From Desulfobacterium sp. (GTDB lineage: Bacteria > Desulfobacterota > Desulfobacteria > Desulfobacterales > Desulfobacteraceae): DNA of 64,000 nt. Under the pieces are notes generated by a model. That model worked only from the letters and a program-made list of their open reading frames with translations. It did not search any database and was not told the origin of the DNA. Positions 27,101-36,020 of this stretch are shown here, piece after piece. Location: contig JAQYWC010000072.1 in NCBI GenBank assembly GCA_030145245.1, forward strand, positions 1-64,000. The letters are read 5' to 3'. Position numbers and translations under genes: made by a program. Position 1 is the stretch's first letter; each line of letters starts with the position of its first letter.

Positions 27101-27365
27101 CCCTGGTGCCGCACCTGCAACCGCTACCGAAGCGCCGGGCCCCGACCTTGCCCAAATGGAGGAAAGTGTGAGAAAAACCATTGTCGTAAGCGACTACGAC
27201 CTGGGGCACCTTGCCCATGCCCGGGCCCTGGAAGTGGCGGACCGGATCCTGGCCAGCGGATCCATCGATCCCGGGCGAATCTTCATGGTGGAACCAACGA
27301 CCCTCGAACCTGCAAGGGAAAAACAAGGGTTCTCCCCGGCCTCGGTTCTCTTGAAGCTCCGATGA
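24108..27365 (+). CDS. DUF748 / AsmA-superfamily envelope protein
   Basis: About 1085 residues: a short cytoplasmic start, one transmembrane helix (about residues 15-36), then a very long periplasmic region of repeating beta-rich segments, typical of DUF748 proteins in the AsmA/TamB-like group thought to form lipid-conducting grooves between the membranes. The C-terminal ~150 residues include an OmpA-like stretch (FAPGSTAPTPRAMEKI then LEITGHADLDKDR), common in DUF748 proteins. The start at 24108 fits the family N-terminus (MNLLSRYKALGLWKK); GTG 24099 and ATG 23976 are in frame and open, and none has a clear ribosome-binding site. Confidence 0.85.
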   Translation: MNLLSRYKALGLWKKISLWTTLFLMLHAVTGFFILPAIIKNVSVKQLTTQLKRNVTISKVRANPYTLSFTVEGLTIMDRDGVQPFFAFETLHLNLGSRSVFKLAPVIQKFNIDSPSVRLVRLDNDLYNFSDLWPPPGPTPPAPTVEKEGTRKALFRFIFANLSISNGRIDIQDKVKGKTHTLANLNLAVPFVSSMKSHGETVLTPNFSIHVNDALLTVSAKTKPFADSLETCIDLDLKGMNLNRYLSYLPVTTNIKSVTGAADLSLSFCFSKEQPDTPKVSLSGALNLTDLSVDTTQGDTILALKRFEAVLNPSKPLNGIFNIGQITLDAPTLHLVRDDKGVLNLRNLAPPQKEAAPKSEQAPFPFTITVDEARLNQGKVLVTDRFNINATKPETRELASLNSLVASQAKIDSKEKRITLGRFFADNGVLAVQRSADNRLSLEAFENNSKEKVKEQPTGQQPSPWKAEVNEVVLDNFAIKGKGLARPGEGDILLDKLTFRATGLSTLADKKTAVDLGLRINTTGGFGIKGTVGLNPVMADLGVTLEGINLAWAQPFISDHLNLMVSKGTFAAECNLKLEQPGTPDFKAGFTGNARLNDLSITDPHQGDKIVAWESLGFKGMDIGIAPVRASIAEISMKRPLGRIVLDQDKRLNLQKLLKSRKQETKAPDQKDPDKGEPKQIIPVTIDRIILEKGNFEFTDRSIQPEFKISLSDIATTIKNLDSRETQRADIKFNARLNNHASLEITGKINPLKQDLFLDTQVKLQDMDLGAVSPYAGKYAGYTIQKGKLSIDLDYHIDNQALDSKNDLFIDQFDFGEPTGSEAAVNAPVKLAIALLKDTSGKISLNLPVKGNLDDPEFSVGGIVVKMVTNLLAKAATSPFALLGSMFGGGEDLNVIEFAPGSTAPTPRAMEKIAVLAKALGERPGLGLEITGHADLDKDRKSIEDRRFNRTLRAIKLSEMIDHGTQSMPVDEIPLPDEEFADYLAKAYKATLTTLDSSPGAAPATATEAPGPDLAQMEESVRKTIVVSDYDLGHLAHARALEVADRILASGSIDPGRIFMVEPTTLEPAREKQGFSPASVLLKLR

Positions 27366-27429
27366 CCATTGCCTGCAATCGGCGTTTTTGGCATTTATCG
27401 TTGTTGCAAATTGTGATACACTGGCATCC

Positions 27430-27768
27430 ATGTACAGTATAGCAACAGCCCTATTGATCATCGGAACTCTGGCCGGGGCCACCTACGGTGTCATGTTTGA
27501 ACATACCCACCTTGAAACCATCTTCTCGAGTGCTACAGGCGGTTTTGTAGGAAGCCTCATAGGCGGTATCTTATTCACCTACCTTTACTTTACCGCCGAA
27601 GAGGAGGAGGAGGAGGAAGAGGAAACACCTCTTCCCGAAACCTTCACCGCCATTCCCCCAAAGGAACAGCCCAAGCTTATCCTGAAAAACAAACCAGAGA
27701 GTGACAAAAAGAGAATCAAACGCCTGGAACATGAGATCCAAGCCATTAAAAATAATAGGAGAGAGTAA
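27430..27768 (+). CDS. Small membrane protein with acidic run
   Basis: A 112-residue protein: two hydrophobic, glycine-rich helices (about residues 4-22 and 34-54) joined by a short loop, then nine consecutive Glu residues, a Pro-rich linker and a Lys/Arg-rich end. The start at 27430 (MYSIATALL) is inferred from topology; an in-frame ATG at 27388 is also open. It lies 8 bases before ylqF, so it is probably co-transcribed. Function not recognised; the glycine pattern resembles glycine-zipper membrane proteins. Confidence 0.6.
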   Translation: MYSIATALLIIGTLAGATYGVMFEHTHLETIFSSATGGFVGSLIGGILFTYLYFTAEEEEEEEEETPLPETFTAIPPKEQPKLILKNKPESDKKRIKRLEHEIQAIKNNRRE

Positions 27769-27775
27769 AAAACGA

Positions 27776-28624
27776 ATGGATATCCAGTGGTTCCCAGGAC
27801 ATATGAGAGAGACCAAAGAGCTCCTGAAAAAAGCTGTCTCAACGGTTGACGTGGTGATGGAAATTCTTGATGCAAGAATCCCGGTTTCGAGTAGCAATCC
27901 CCTTCTTGACAAGATCTGCAAAAATGTCCTGAGGATCAAGGTGCTGAACAAAAACGACCTTGCCGACCCCGAAACGACCCGGTTGTGGCTCGACCATTTC
28001 AACCGGCAACCATCGACAAAGGCCATTGCAATAACGGGAACAGAGAGTTCAGAGACCTGGCGGGCCGCCGATCTCTGCCTCCAAAAAGTCCACAAAGGAA
28101 AGGCCAGAAGAACCCGGATGATGGTCGTGGGCATTCCCAACACAGGAAAGTCGACCATCATCAACACCCTGGCCGGCAAAAAGATCGCCAGGACGGGCAA
28201 TGTGCCGGCCATCACCCGGCACCAGCAGCGAACAGGGCTGAAAAACGGGGTCGATATCTACGACACCCCGGGCATTCTATGGCCCGTGATGGAAAACCAG
28301 GAGACCACCTACCGCCTGGCGGCCAGCGGTGCCATCTCCGACACAGCCATCGACTATACTGAGATCGCCTGCTTTACGGCAGAAATTCTCGTGAAACACT
28401 ACCCGGCTCTTTTGTGTGAGCGGTACAAGCTGAGCGAACCGCTGCCCAAGGAAGGAATCGCCCTTGTGGAGGCCATCGGAGCCAAACGGGGATGCCTGAA
28501 AAAAGGGGGCACCCTCAATTACCAGAAGGCATCGGAGATCCTTATCCGGGAACTCCGGGCAGGCAGACTCGGCCGAATCAGCCTTGAGTCCCCCAACGAT
28601 ATCACCCCCATGGAGAACATATGA
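27776..28624 (+). CDS. ylqF: Ribosome biogenesis GTPase YlqF/RbgA
   Basis: A 282-residue circularly permuted GTPase. The G4 motif NKND (about residue 58) comes before G1 GIPNTGKST (about 119-127) and G3 DTPG, as in YlqF/RbgA, which assists late 50S subunit assembly. The N-terminus IQWFPGHM is the family hallmark and fixes the start at 27776, with AGGAGAG upstream. The stop overlaps the prc start as ATGA, so translation of the two is coupled. Confidence 0.94.
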   Translation: MDIQWFPGHMRETKELLKKAVSTVDVVMEILDARIPVSSSNPLLDKICKNVLRIKVLNKNDLADPETTRLWLDHFNRQPSTKAIAITGTESSETWRAADLCLQKVHKGKARRTRMMVVGIPNTGKSTIINTLAGKKIARTGNVPAITRHQQRTGLKNGVDIYDTPGILWPVMENQETTYRLAASGAISDTAIDYTEIACFTAEILVKHYPALLCERYKLSEPLPKEGIALVEAIGAKRGCLKKGGTLNYQKASEILIRELRAGRLGRISLESPNDITPMENI

Positions 28625-30705
28625 AGCGTCAACCGATTTGTTCAATCGCTGCCCTTCTTGCAGCAGCCGTCATGGTGTTCCTTCCGGCTGCCCCGGCAAC
28701 AGCGTCAGCCAAAAAGCTTGCAACCCCCGACCAGATCACCTTCACTTCAGAGGACCGGGCCACCTGCGTTTCCATCGTCAACTCCCTTGAACGGAATCAC
28801 TACTCGGGAAAACGCCTCAACAACGCCATGTCATCACGGATCCTGGACAGATACCTCACCATGCTGGACCCGTCCAAGAACCTGTTTACCCAGGAGGACA
28901 TCGACCGGTTCGAACCCATGCGATACAGGCTGGACAACACCCTGAAAAAGGGGGACCTGACCCCGGGATACGATCTGTTCAACCTCTTTCTTGAGCGATC
29001 CCGTGAACGGCTCGAGCATATCATCACCCTTGCAAAAACCTGGGAAACCGCCCTGGATTTCAACACCACTGAGACCATCGATCTCACCCGTGAGGAGATG
29101 CCGTGGCCCGCCAACAGGGAAGAGCTTGAGCTTCTGTGGAAAAAGGCGCTTAAAAACGCCGTTCTCAACCTGAAGCTTGATGAGGAAACAAACGACGCCA
29201 TCACCGAAACCCTGACAAAACGTTATACAAGCAGGCTCAAACGGCTTGCCCAGACAAACTCGGCCGACAGCTTCAGAACTTTCATGAACGCCGTTGCCAT
29301 GAGCTTTGATCCCCACACCCAATATTTTCCCCCCAGGATCTCGGAGGATTTCGACATCCAGATGAGCCTCAGCCTGGAAGGCATCGGCGCTGTGCTCCAG
29401 AACGAATATGAGTACACCAAAGTTGTCAGGCTCATCACGGCAGGACCTGCTGAGAAGTCAAACCAACTCATGCCCGGGGACAGGATCATCGGCGTGGGCC
29501 AGAACGACCTGGGTGATATCCAGGACGTTGTGGGCTGGAGAATCGACGACGTGGTAAAGCTGATCCGGGGCCCCAAAGACACGGTTGTCCGGCTTAAGAT
29601 CATTCCGGCAGAAAAAAAAGGCGATCACAATGCAAGGCTGGTCAGCATCAAGCGGGACAAGGTAAAACTTGAAGACCAGGCAGCCAAGAAAACCGTGGAG
29701 ACCGTGCATGCCAACGGCCGGGACTACACCATCGGCATCATCGACATCCCCGCCTTTTACCAGGATTTCAAGAGTTCCCAGGCCGGGGTCACCGACTACC
29801 GGAGCACCACCCGGGATGTCAGGCAATTGATCGAGGAGCTGAAGAAGGAAAAGATCGACGGGCTCATCATCGACCTTAGAAACAATGGCGGCGGCTCCCT
29901 CCAGGAGGTCAACCAGCTTGTGGGGCTCTTTATCAACTCCGGGCCTACGGTGCAGATCAGGGGAAGAAGCGGTTTCATGTCCCGGCTCAACGATCCTGAC
30001 CCCTCCATCGCCTACACAGGCCCCCTGGTGGTCATGATCAACCGCATGAGCGCCTCAGCCTCCGAGATCTTTGCAGGGGCCATAAAAGATTACAACCGGG
30101 GAGTCATTACCGGAACAAGAAGCTTTGGCAAGGGAACGGTCCAGGCCCTTCAAGCCATAGACAAGGGCCAGCTGAAACTCACCAGTGCTAAATTTTACAG
30201 GATCTCCGGCAAGAGCACCCAGAACCTGGGGGTGGCTCCGGACATCAGTTACCCAAGACTCTATAACCCGGAGGAGACGGGTGAAAGTTCCCTCAAGGGC
30301 GCCCTTCCCTGGGACATGTCCCGCAGGGCAGAGTTCCAGCCCTACAAAGAGCTGTCACCGTTCATAGGGACACTTCGGATAAACCATGACAAACGAACCG
30401 AAGCAAGCCCTGACTTTATCTACCTCAGATCAAAGTACCGCCTTGCCTCGGACATTTACAACCTGAAGCAATGGTCATTGAACGAGAAAAAGCGTAAAGA
30501 ACAGAAAGAGCGGTTCACCACCATGGAGCTTGAGATCGAGAACCGGTCCCGGCAGGCCAAGGGTCTTGCCCCCCTGGAAAAGATGGAGGAGAGCGATACC
30601 AGGAAGGCGGAGAGCAACACCGACCATGATTTTCTCCTGAAGGAGACAGAACAGGTGGTGGCTGATTTCATCGACCTTGCCAAAACCGAGGATCTCCACT
30701 GGTAA
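28621..30705 (+). CDS. prc: Carboxy-terminal processing (tail-specific) protease
   Basis: A 694-residue periplasmic S41 protease: signal peptide (about 1-28), N-terminal helical domain, PDZ domain (about 235-325), and the S41 core with nucleophile S479 in SASASEIF and general base K504 in SFGKGTVQ, the same Ser-Lys spacing as E. coli Tsp (S430/K455). A C-terminal DUF3340-type helical region follows. It degrades or trims periplasmic proteins from their C-termini. Length fits the Tsp/Prc group (about 680 residues). It overlaps ylqF by 4 bases. Confidence 0.95.
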   Translation: MKRQPICSIAALLAAAVMVFLPAAPATASAKKLATPDQITFTSEDRATCVSIVNSLERNHYSGKRLNNAMSSRILDRYLTMLDPSKNLFTQEDIDRFEPMRYRLDNTLKKGDLTPGYDLFNLFLERSRERLEHIITLAKTWETALDFNTTETIDLTREEMPWPANREELELLWKKALKNAVLNLKLDEETNDAITETLTKRYTSRLKRLAQTNSADSFRTFMNAVAMSFDPHTQYFPPRISEDFDIQMSLSLEGIGAVLQNEYEYTKVVRLITAGPAEKSNQLMPGDRIIGVGQNDLGDIQDVVGWRIDDVVKLIRGPKDTVVRLKIIPAEKKGDHNARLVSIKRDKVKLEDQAAKKTVETVHANGRDYTIGIIDIPAFYQDFKSSQAGVTDYRSTTRDVRQLIEELKKEKIDGLIIDLRNNGGGSLQEVNQLVGLFINSGPTVQIRGRSGFMSRLNDPDPSIAYTGPLVVMINRMSASASEIFAGAIKDYNRGVITGTRSFGKGTVQALQAIDKGQLKLTSAKFYRISGKSTQNLGVAPDISYPRLYNPEETGESSLKGALPWDMSRRAEFQPYKELSPFIGTLRINHDKRTEASPDFIYLRSKYRLASDIYNLKQWSLNEKKRKEQKERFTTMELEIENRSRQAKGLAPLEKMEESDTRKAESNTDHDFLLKETEQVVADFIDLAKTEDLHW

Positions 30706-30857
30706 TCCTTGCTATTTGGGTTGTAATTGTTTAAGATTTTAACCCGTATGATTAACGTATAGACGTTTGCATTCGAATTGATGCCTACCCCAGATTGTAA
30801 AAAGGAATGGCCTCTGTTCATATGCGAGAAGCTATAAACTACAAAAAAGGAGATACC

Positions 30858-31139
30858 ATGGCAAGAGCGTGTGCGCGCCATATTCTTGTGGACAAAGAAG
30901 ATCAGTGCCAGGACCTGATCGATCAGATCAACAACGGAACCGATTTTGCTGAGCTTGCAAAACAGCATTCAAAATGTCCTTCCGGACGACAGGGCGGAGA
31001 CCTTGGCGAGTTCGGCCCGGGACAGATGGTTCCCGAGTTTGACCGGGTTGTATTTAATGAAGAGGTTGGAAAACCCCATGGTCCGGTAAAAACCGATTTC
31101 GGTTACCATGTGGTTGAAATCACCAGCCGCACCGAATAA
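30858..31139 (+). CDS. ppiC: Parvulin peptidyl-prolyl isomerase PpiC
   Basis: A 93-residue single-domain parvulin with no signal, so cytoplasmic. It shows the family blocks ARHILV, FAELAKQHSKCPSG, GGDLGEFGPGQMV and DFGYHVVEI. AAAGGAG 6 bases before the ATG at 30858 sets the start; the frame is open to 30807 but that extension is not PpiC-like. It sits 152 bases after prc and is followed by a strong hairpin, so it may have its own transcript. Confidence 0.95.
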   Translation: MARACARHILVDKEDQCQDLIDQINNGTDFAELAKQHSKCPSGRQGGDLGEFGPGQMVPEFDRVVFNEEVGKPHGPVKTDFGYHVVEITSRTE

Positions 31140-31150
31140 GCATCCCATTT

Positions 31151-31185
31151 CAGCACCGGCCCTTTTTCGGCCGGTGCTGGAATTT
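31151..31185 (+). terminator. Rho-independent terminator after ppiC
   Basis: Perfect 11-bp inverted repeat (CAGCACCGGCC, 31151-31161, with GGCCGGTGCTG, 31169-31179) with a 7-base loop, followed by a short AT-rich tail (GAATTTAA). The weak U-tail makes readthrough into the next gene possible. Confidence 0.6.
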
Positions 31186-31199
31186 AAGCCCCCCAGACC

Positions 31200-34100
31200 A
31201 TGACTCCGATAAAAAAACGTATAAAACGACCGCGCCTCATAATCCCCCTTTATATCGCCCTGTTTGTAATTCTCGGCTCCATTGGCCTCATGGCCTCTCT
31301 TCCCTGGATCGTGGACTCGGCCTTTATAAAACAGGAGATCTCAACGCTTCTGTCGGAAAGACTCCAGACCACCACAACCACCTATAATATTGATCTTAAA
31401 TTCCTTCCCCGACCCCGTCTGAGGATTCAAGGCCTTGGCTTGGAGATCAAGGGCAGGGGAAACCTCTCCATCGACGAGACACTGCTCTACCCTGATATCC
31501 TGAAGCTTGCAATGGGCAAGATCGATATCAACAAGATATGCTTTAAAACGGTCTCAGCCTCACTTATGAATTCCAAAACAGTCAGAAAAGGGAAGGAACC
31601 CGGTGTGCCGCCCCTGATGGAACTATTGGAACAGGATCTTTTTGTCCTGCTTCCGGAAACCCAGAACAACCTTGATATTGTTGTTGAAAATTTTCATTCT
31701 GACCTGTTTCAGAGGATGGATGCATCCTTTATTGTCTCTCCCAAAACCAGGAAAATCACCGGAGAGGCACTGATTCAAGACCTCAAGTTTGTGGAGGATA
31801 GCCTTCCGGGCCTCTCCCTGGGCAACACCATCGCATCCGTCGCCTCGGACCGTGTAAAAATTCAATTTTTCTGCAACCCGTCGGCCCCCCTCACCCTTGA
31901 CATGGACCTGGCAACTCCCAAGATCCTCCTGAAGAACCCAAAGGCACCGGAGATCTCGGGAAAAAAAATAACAGCAAAAGCCGTTCTAACCAAGGAGCGA
32001 GTCGCTATATCCATAGATCCGATCCAGCTTGACTCCCCCCAACTTGAATGCGCCATCGACTTTACCTTTGACCGAAAGACAAAAAAAGCCGCCATCACCT
32101 TCAAAGGAACCGATATCAACATCGACCAGACAAGGAGCGTAGCCCTTGAGCTTCTTAAATCCAACACGGTCAACCAGGAGATCTTCTGGATATTGCGAAC
32201 CGGCTTTGCCCCCTTAGTCACTGTCTCGTTCACCGGTGACAGCTTAGAAGAGCTGTTCGCCCCTGAAACCATGGTCATCAAAGGCTTTATCATCAAGGGA
32301 GGCGTCAGGGTTCCCCAAACAGCGCTTACCGTTTCAGAGATCCAGGGAACAGTAACCATGGTAAAGGGAATTCTCCACACAGATGTGACCAAAGGCCGCG
32401 TCGAGGGGGCGTTGCTCAGTAAAGGCGACCTGGATGTTACCATCCTTGGCAACGGCAACGCCTTTGAAGGTGAGTTCGATCTGTCCGCAGATCTGTCAAG
32501 ACTTCCCCGGGCTTTGAAAAAACTCCTGCCCCAAACCCTTCTGACAGAAGAACTTGACCGCTGTAGCCGGATCCAGGGCAACGCCAAGGGCGTTCTCCAC
32601 CTGAAAAAAGGCAATGGCGATCTTGCCGTATCGGTCAAGGCCACAGAGATCACCCTGGATGGTGAATACAACCGCATACCCGGAAACATGCACATCATCG
32701 CAAAGGAATTCACCTACGATGCCAACGGCATTTCCGTCAGCAAAATGAATGGGCTGTCTGACATGGGAATGCTCTCCAATGTCACCGGTTCGGTCACCCT
32801 GGGCAGCGACCCTTTTCTCACAATAGAGGCAGCCAGCGCCCGGCTTAATCTGTCTAAGTTCTTTCCGTGGCTCACCTCGTTCAGCCCTGTTCAAACCGCA
32901 TTGGACCCGATCAGGTCAGCCCTGGGCCAATTGAAAGTTGACCGGATCACCATGGAAGGGTCGGTTCTGACGCCTGAAAAATGGCAATACGACGCCAGCG
33001 GTGACCTGACCGACCTGACCCTGGGAACCGGGGACTCAGAGGCTGAGATCTGCGATACCGCCTGCAATTTCAGTGTTTCCCACAAAAACGCAACCCTCAC
33101 CAACCTTGCTGGAACCGTGAACAAGCCTGGATTGATCTCCTCGTTGACAAAGGCGCCCTACATAGACGAACTTGCCATGCCCCTCACCCTGGCTGAAGGA
33201 TTTTTCACAACAGGAGAGGGAACTCCCGAGTTCAACGGGCTCCTCACGTTTGAAAGGGGGACCGACCTCTTCCTCAACATCAAAGGCACTCCCGACGCCT
33301 ATGAGATCGACCGGGCAGAGCTCAGGGAAAAAGACCGAACCAACGCCCAACTGTCAAATCACGACGGCCGCCTGAATTTTCTGGGCAGCCTGGATACCAG
33401 AACCCTGGAGCCTCTATTGGCCCGGGACAGCCTGCTGCTGAAACGCCTCCTCTCCCTGACCCAGGGAAAACATTTTTCAATCGAATCAAACTTTGAAAAC
33501 AGCATCACGGTGACAGCCAATGTTATAGACCTTGATGCAATCGAAACGCCCGGGTCAAAAACGAAAAAAGAGCCTGCCCTTAAACAGGTTTTCTCCAAAC
33601 CCATCACCATAAAAGCCAAAACCCTTAAGTATAAGGGATACATTTTCAGCCCGGTTGAGGCCAGGGTCTCCCTGAACGACAAAAAAACAGAAATCACCAT
33701 TGTTCATGCCCGGTGCTGCACCCTGGATGGCACCGGCACCATGGTCAATGATGACGGTACCATTGAAATTAAAGCGGCCGTGGATATCCCAAAGGGTGAC
33801 CTGAACAAAACCTTTTCATGCATCTGGGGCAAAAAAGACCTGATCAGGGGGAAGTACTCCCTCAAGGCAACCCTGCACACAAGCGGCAGCGCCGAGACCG
33901 TGGCCGGCAACGTCCAGGGCCTTATCGACCTCACCTCCCAGGGGGGACGCATCTACAAACTGACCCTGCTCTCCAGAATCCTCTCGGTCATCAACATATC
34001 GAAATTTTTCAAAGGAAAACTGCCTGACATCGAACAAAACGGCTTTGCCTACAACTCGTTGACCGTGGATGCCAAGGTGGAAGACAGCCGAATCATTCTC

Positions 34101-34415
34101 AAGACCGCCGTGATGGACGGTGCAGACATGACCCTCATCTTCACCGGCTGGATCGACCCGGTAAAGAAGACCATGGAACTCACCTGCCTTGTTGCCCCGT
34201 TCAAGACCGCTGACATCCTCATTGAAAAGATCCCCATCCTTGGAACGATTCTCAACGGAAGATTGGTTTCCATTCCTGTAAAGGCGGTGGGCAGCCTCCA
34301 TGACCCAAAGGTGTTTCTGCTTCCCCCCTCCGAAGTCGGCAAGGGGCTCATTGGAACCATGCAGCGAATCCTTGAAACACCGTTCAAACTAATTGAAAAG
34401 CTTCCAAGCAAGTGA
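31200..34415 (+). CDS. AsmA-family envelope protein
   Basis: A 1071-residue protein with one N-terminal transmembrane helix (about residues 12-38) and a long periplasmic beta-rich region typical of AsmA-like proteins (LKFLPRPRLRIQGLGLEIKG early; GRIYKLTLLSRILSVINISKFFKG and a final LVSIPVKAVGSLHDPKVF near the C-terminus). Members are linked to phospholipid transport to, or homeostasis of, the outer membrane. The second very large AsmA-superfamily gene in 10 kb, after 24108. A hairpin separates it from ppiC. No clear ribosome-binding site precedes ATG 31200. Confidence 0.85.
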   Translation: MTPIKKRIKRPRLIIPLYIALFVILGSIGLMASLPWIVDSAFIKQEISTLLSERLQTTTTTYNIDLKFLPRPRLRIQGLGLEIKGRGNLSIDETLLYPDILKLAMGKIDINKICFKTVSASLMNSKTVRKGKEPGVPPLMELLEQDLFVLLPETQNNLDIVVENFHSDLFQRMDASFIVSPKTRKITGEALIQDLKFVEDSLPGLSLGNTIASVASDRVKIQFFCNPSAPLTLDMDLATPKILLKNPKAPEISGKKITAKAVLTKERVAISIDPIQLDSPQLECAIDFTFDRKTKKAAITFKGTDINIDQTRSVALELLKSNTVNQEIFWILRTGFAPLVTVSFTGDSLEELFAPETMVIKGFIIKGGVRVPQTALTVSEIQGTVTMVKGILHTDVTKGRVEGALLSKGDLDVTILGNGNAFEGEFDLSADLSRLPRALKKLLPQTLLTEELDRCSRIQGNAKGVLHLKKGNGDLAVSVKATEITLDGEYNRIPGNMHIIAKEFTYDANGISVSKMNGLSDMGMLSNVTGSVTLGSDPFLTIEAASARLNLSKFFPWLTSFSPVQTALDPIRSALGQLKVDRITMEGSVLTPEKWQYDASGDLTDLTLGTGDSEAEICDTACNFSVSHKNATLTNLAGTVNKPGLISSLTKAPYIDELAMPLTLAEGFFTTGEGTPEFNGLLTFERGTDLFLNIKGTPDAYEIDRAELREKDRTNAQLSNHDGRLNFLGSLDTRTLEPLLARDSLLLKRLLSLTQGKHFSIESNFENSITVTANVIDLDAIETPGSKTKKEPALKQVFSKPITIKAKTLKYKGYIFSPVEARVSLNDKKTEITIVHARCCTLDGTGTMVNDDGTIEIKAAVDIPKGDLNKTFSCIWGKKDLIRGKYSLKATLHTSGSAETVAGNVQGLIDLTSQGGRIYKLTLLSRILSVINISKFFKGKLPDIEQNGFAYNSLTVDAKVEDSRIILKTAVMDGADMTLIFTGWIDPVKKTMELTCLVAPFKTADILIEKIPILGTILNGRLVSIPVKAVGSLHDPKVFLLPPSEVGKGLIGTMQRILETPFKLIEKLPSK

Positions 34416-34430
34416 TCCAAAGGAGTTTCC

Positions 34431-34787
34431 ATGTATCTTGTATCGTTTTATGTACCCGATTCCCATCTGGAAACCGTAAAAACGGCACTGTTTAAAAAAG
34501 GTGCTGGGAAATTAGGCAATTATGACTACTGCTCATGGCAGACAAGGGGTGCAGGACAATTCCGTCCCCTTGGAGGCAGCACCCCTTTTATTGGAAACAA
34601 AGGAAAAATTCACCTGGAAGAGGAATATAAGGTTGATTTGATCTGCAACAATGATATTATCAAAGAAGTTCTAAATGAGTTAGTCAGGGTACACCCTTAT
34701 GAGGAACCGGCTTACCATGCCATGGAGATATTAACCTTGGACGACCTGATCTCGACAGAAATTAAAAAAAACAACCATGATGCCTGA
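34431..34787 (+). CDS. YqfO/NIF3-like insert-domain protein
   Basis: A 118-residue protein matching the stand-alone version of the YqfO-type domain inserted in NIF3 proteins (CutA-like alpha-beta fold; FYVPDSHLETVKTALFKKGAG at the start, GNYDYCSWQTRG and VHPYEEPAYH later). The role is unknown; related domains are proposed to bind metals or small regulators. AAAGGAG precedes the ATG. It overlaps the thioesterase gene by 11 bases, so the two are co-translated. Confidence 0.85.
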   Translation: MYLVSFYVPDSHLETVKTALFKKGAGKLGNYDYCSWQTRGAGQFRPLGGSTPFIGNKGKIHLEEEYKVDLICNNDIIKEVLNELVRVHPYEEPAYHAMEILTLDDLISTEIKKNNHDA

Positions 34788-35541
34788 TCCTGATTCCATC
34801 CACACCAAAAACGCGGATATCGCATATTCGACACTGGGTTCCCAGGGACAGCTCAAGATCGTAAGTATTCTCAACTTCCTCCAGGATGCGGCCTCGGAAC
34901 ATGCGGCAACCCTGGGTGTTTCGGGATTTGACCTTGCCAGGGAAGACCTTGCCTGGGTCATCTCACGCTACCAAATAGAGATAAAAGCAACCCCCAAATG
35001 GCGGGACGAGATCTGGATAGAAACCTGGAGAACCCCGGTAAAAAACCTATATGAGTTGAGGCATTTTCGAATCATAGACAGCAACGCCAGGGAGATCATC
35101 ACAGCCCGGGCATTCTGGGTGATGGTCAAAAAAGGAACCGGCAGGCCCGTCCGTTTGAGCAGATATCTTTCGGACAGATTCCTGCAGAAGAACACCCCCT
35201 CCAGCACAGAGATTTTCCAGAATCCCAAAGGGCCCGGGAGGGTCGACTTTGAACTGCCGTTTAAAATACGGATGCACGATCTCGACCTGAACCACCACGT
35301 AAACAATGCCATCTACGTGGAGTGGGCCGTTGAAACGGTGCCGGAGTCCCTGCTCTTAAACTACAGGCCGGAAACGATCAATGTCACCTTTCACAGGGAG
35401 TCAGTTTACGGAGATGCCATCATATCAAGGACCCAGATCCTTGAAACCCGGGAAGGGCCACAAACCCTTCACTCGATTCTGAGAAAAGAGGGAACAGTGG
35501 AGCTTGCCCGGATCAATATCTCATGGAGGCCCCAGAACTAA
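34777..35541 (+). CDS. Acyl-ACP thioesterase family protein
   Basis: A 254-residue double hot-dog protein of the FatA/acyl-ACP thioesterase family, which releases fatty acids from acyl carrier protein. The second hot-dog holds the catalytic block with an Asp-x-Asn-x-His arrangement (DLDLNHHVNNAIYVEW, about residues 169-184). The N-terminal hot-dog starts at DIAYSTLGSQGQLK. Start at 34777 (MMPDPD; ATG 34780 equally possible). Bacterial members are often acyltransfer or fatty-acid-tailoring enzymes of unclear substrate. recX follows immediately. Confidence 0.88.
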   Translation: MMPDPDSIHTKNADIAYSTLGSQGQLKIVSILNFLQDAASEHAATLGVSGFDLAREDLAWVISRYQIEIKATPKWRDEIWIETWRTPVKNLYELRHFRIIDSNAREIITARAFWVMVKKGTGRPVRLSRYLSDRFLQKNTPSSTEIFQNPKGPGRVDFELPFKIRMHDLDLNHHVNNAIYVEWAVETVPESLLLNYRPETINVTFHRESVYGDAIISRTQILETREGPQTLHSILRKEGTVELARINISWRPQN

Positions 35542-35543
35542 AA

Positions 35544-36020
35544 ATGAGCGACTGTTCAAAGGCCTATAACCAGGCGATCCGGTTCCTTGCGACCCGTGCA
35601 AGGAGCATAAAGGAGACAGAGGATAACCTCAAAAAGAAGGGATATGATACCCAGGTGATCGATCTGACCGTATCAACACTCAAACAAGAGCGCCTGCTCG
35701 ATGACAGGGACTTTGCCGCCCTGTTTGTCGAAAGCAGGGAGCGATTTCGACCGAAATCCAGGTTTGCCCTGAAATATGAGTTAAGAAAAAAAGGGATCAG
35801 CGACGACATCATCCAGGAGACTTTAACTGAGGTTGACGATTTTGACGCCGCCCTCAGAGCCGTCCAATCCAAGCTCAGCCAGTGGCAAAACCTTGACAGT
35901 GAAGCCTTTAAGAAAAAGGTGATGAACCATTTAAGAAACAGGGGATTCGGCTATGAGGTCTCAATCACCACCTACCGCACCAGCCTGGAGCAACACCATC
36001 GACCGGAGGAGTACCGTTGA
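35544..36020 (+). CDS. recX: Regulatory protein RecX
   Basis: A protein of about 158 residues with the RecX three-helix repeats (ATRARSIKETEDNLKKKGY, then LDDRDFAALFVESR and KYELRKKGI). RecX binds RecA filaments and modulates recombination; recA is not in the window. ATG 35544, two bases after the thioesterase stop, is chosen; ATG 35523 is in frame inside the thioesterase gene and cannot be excluded. The stop overlaps the TTG start of the next gene. Confidence 0.9.
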   Translation: MSDCSKAYNQAIRFLATRARSIKETEDNLKKKGYDTQVIDLTVSTLKQERLLDDRDFAALFVESRERFRPKSRFALKYELRKKGISDDIIQETLTEVDDFDAALRAVQSKLSQWQNLDSEAFKKKVMNHLRNRGFGYEVSITTYRTSLEQHHRPEEYR

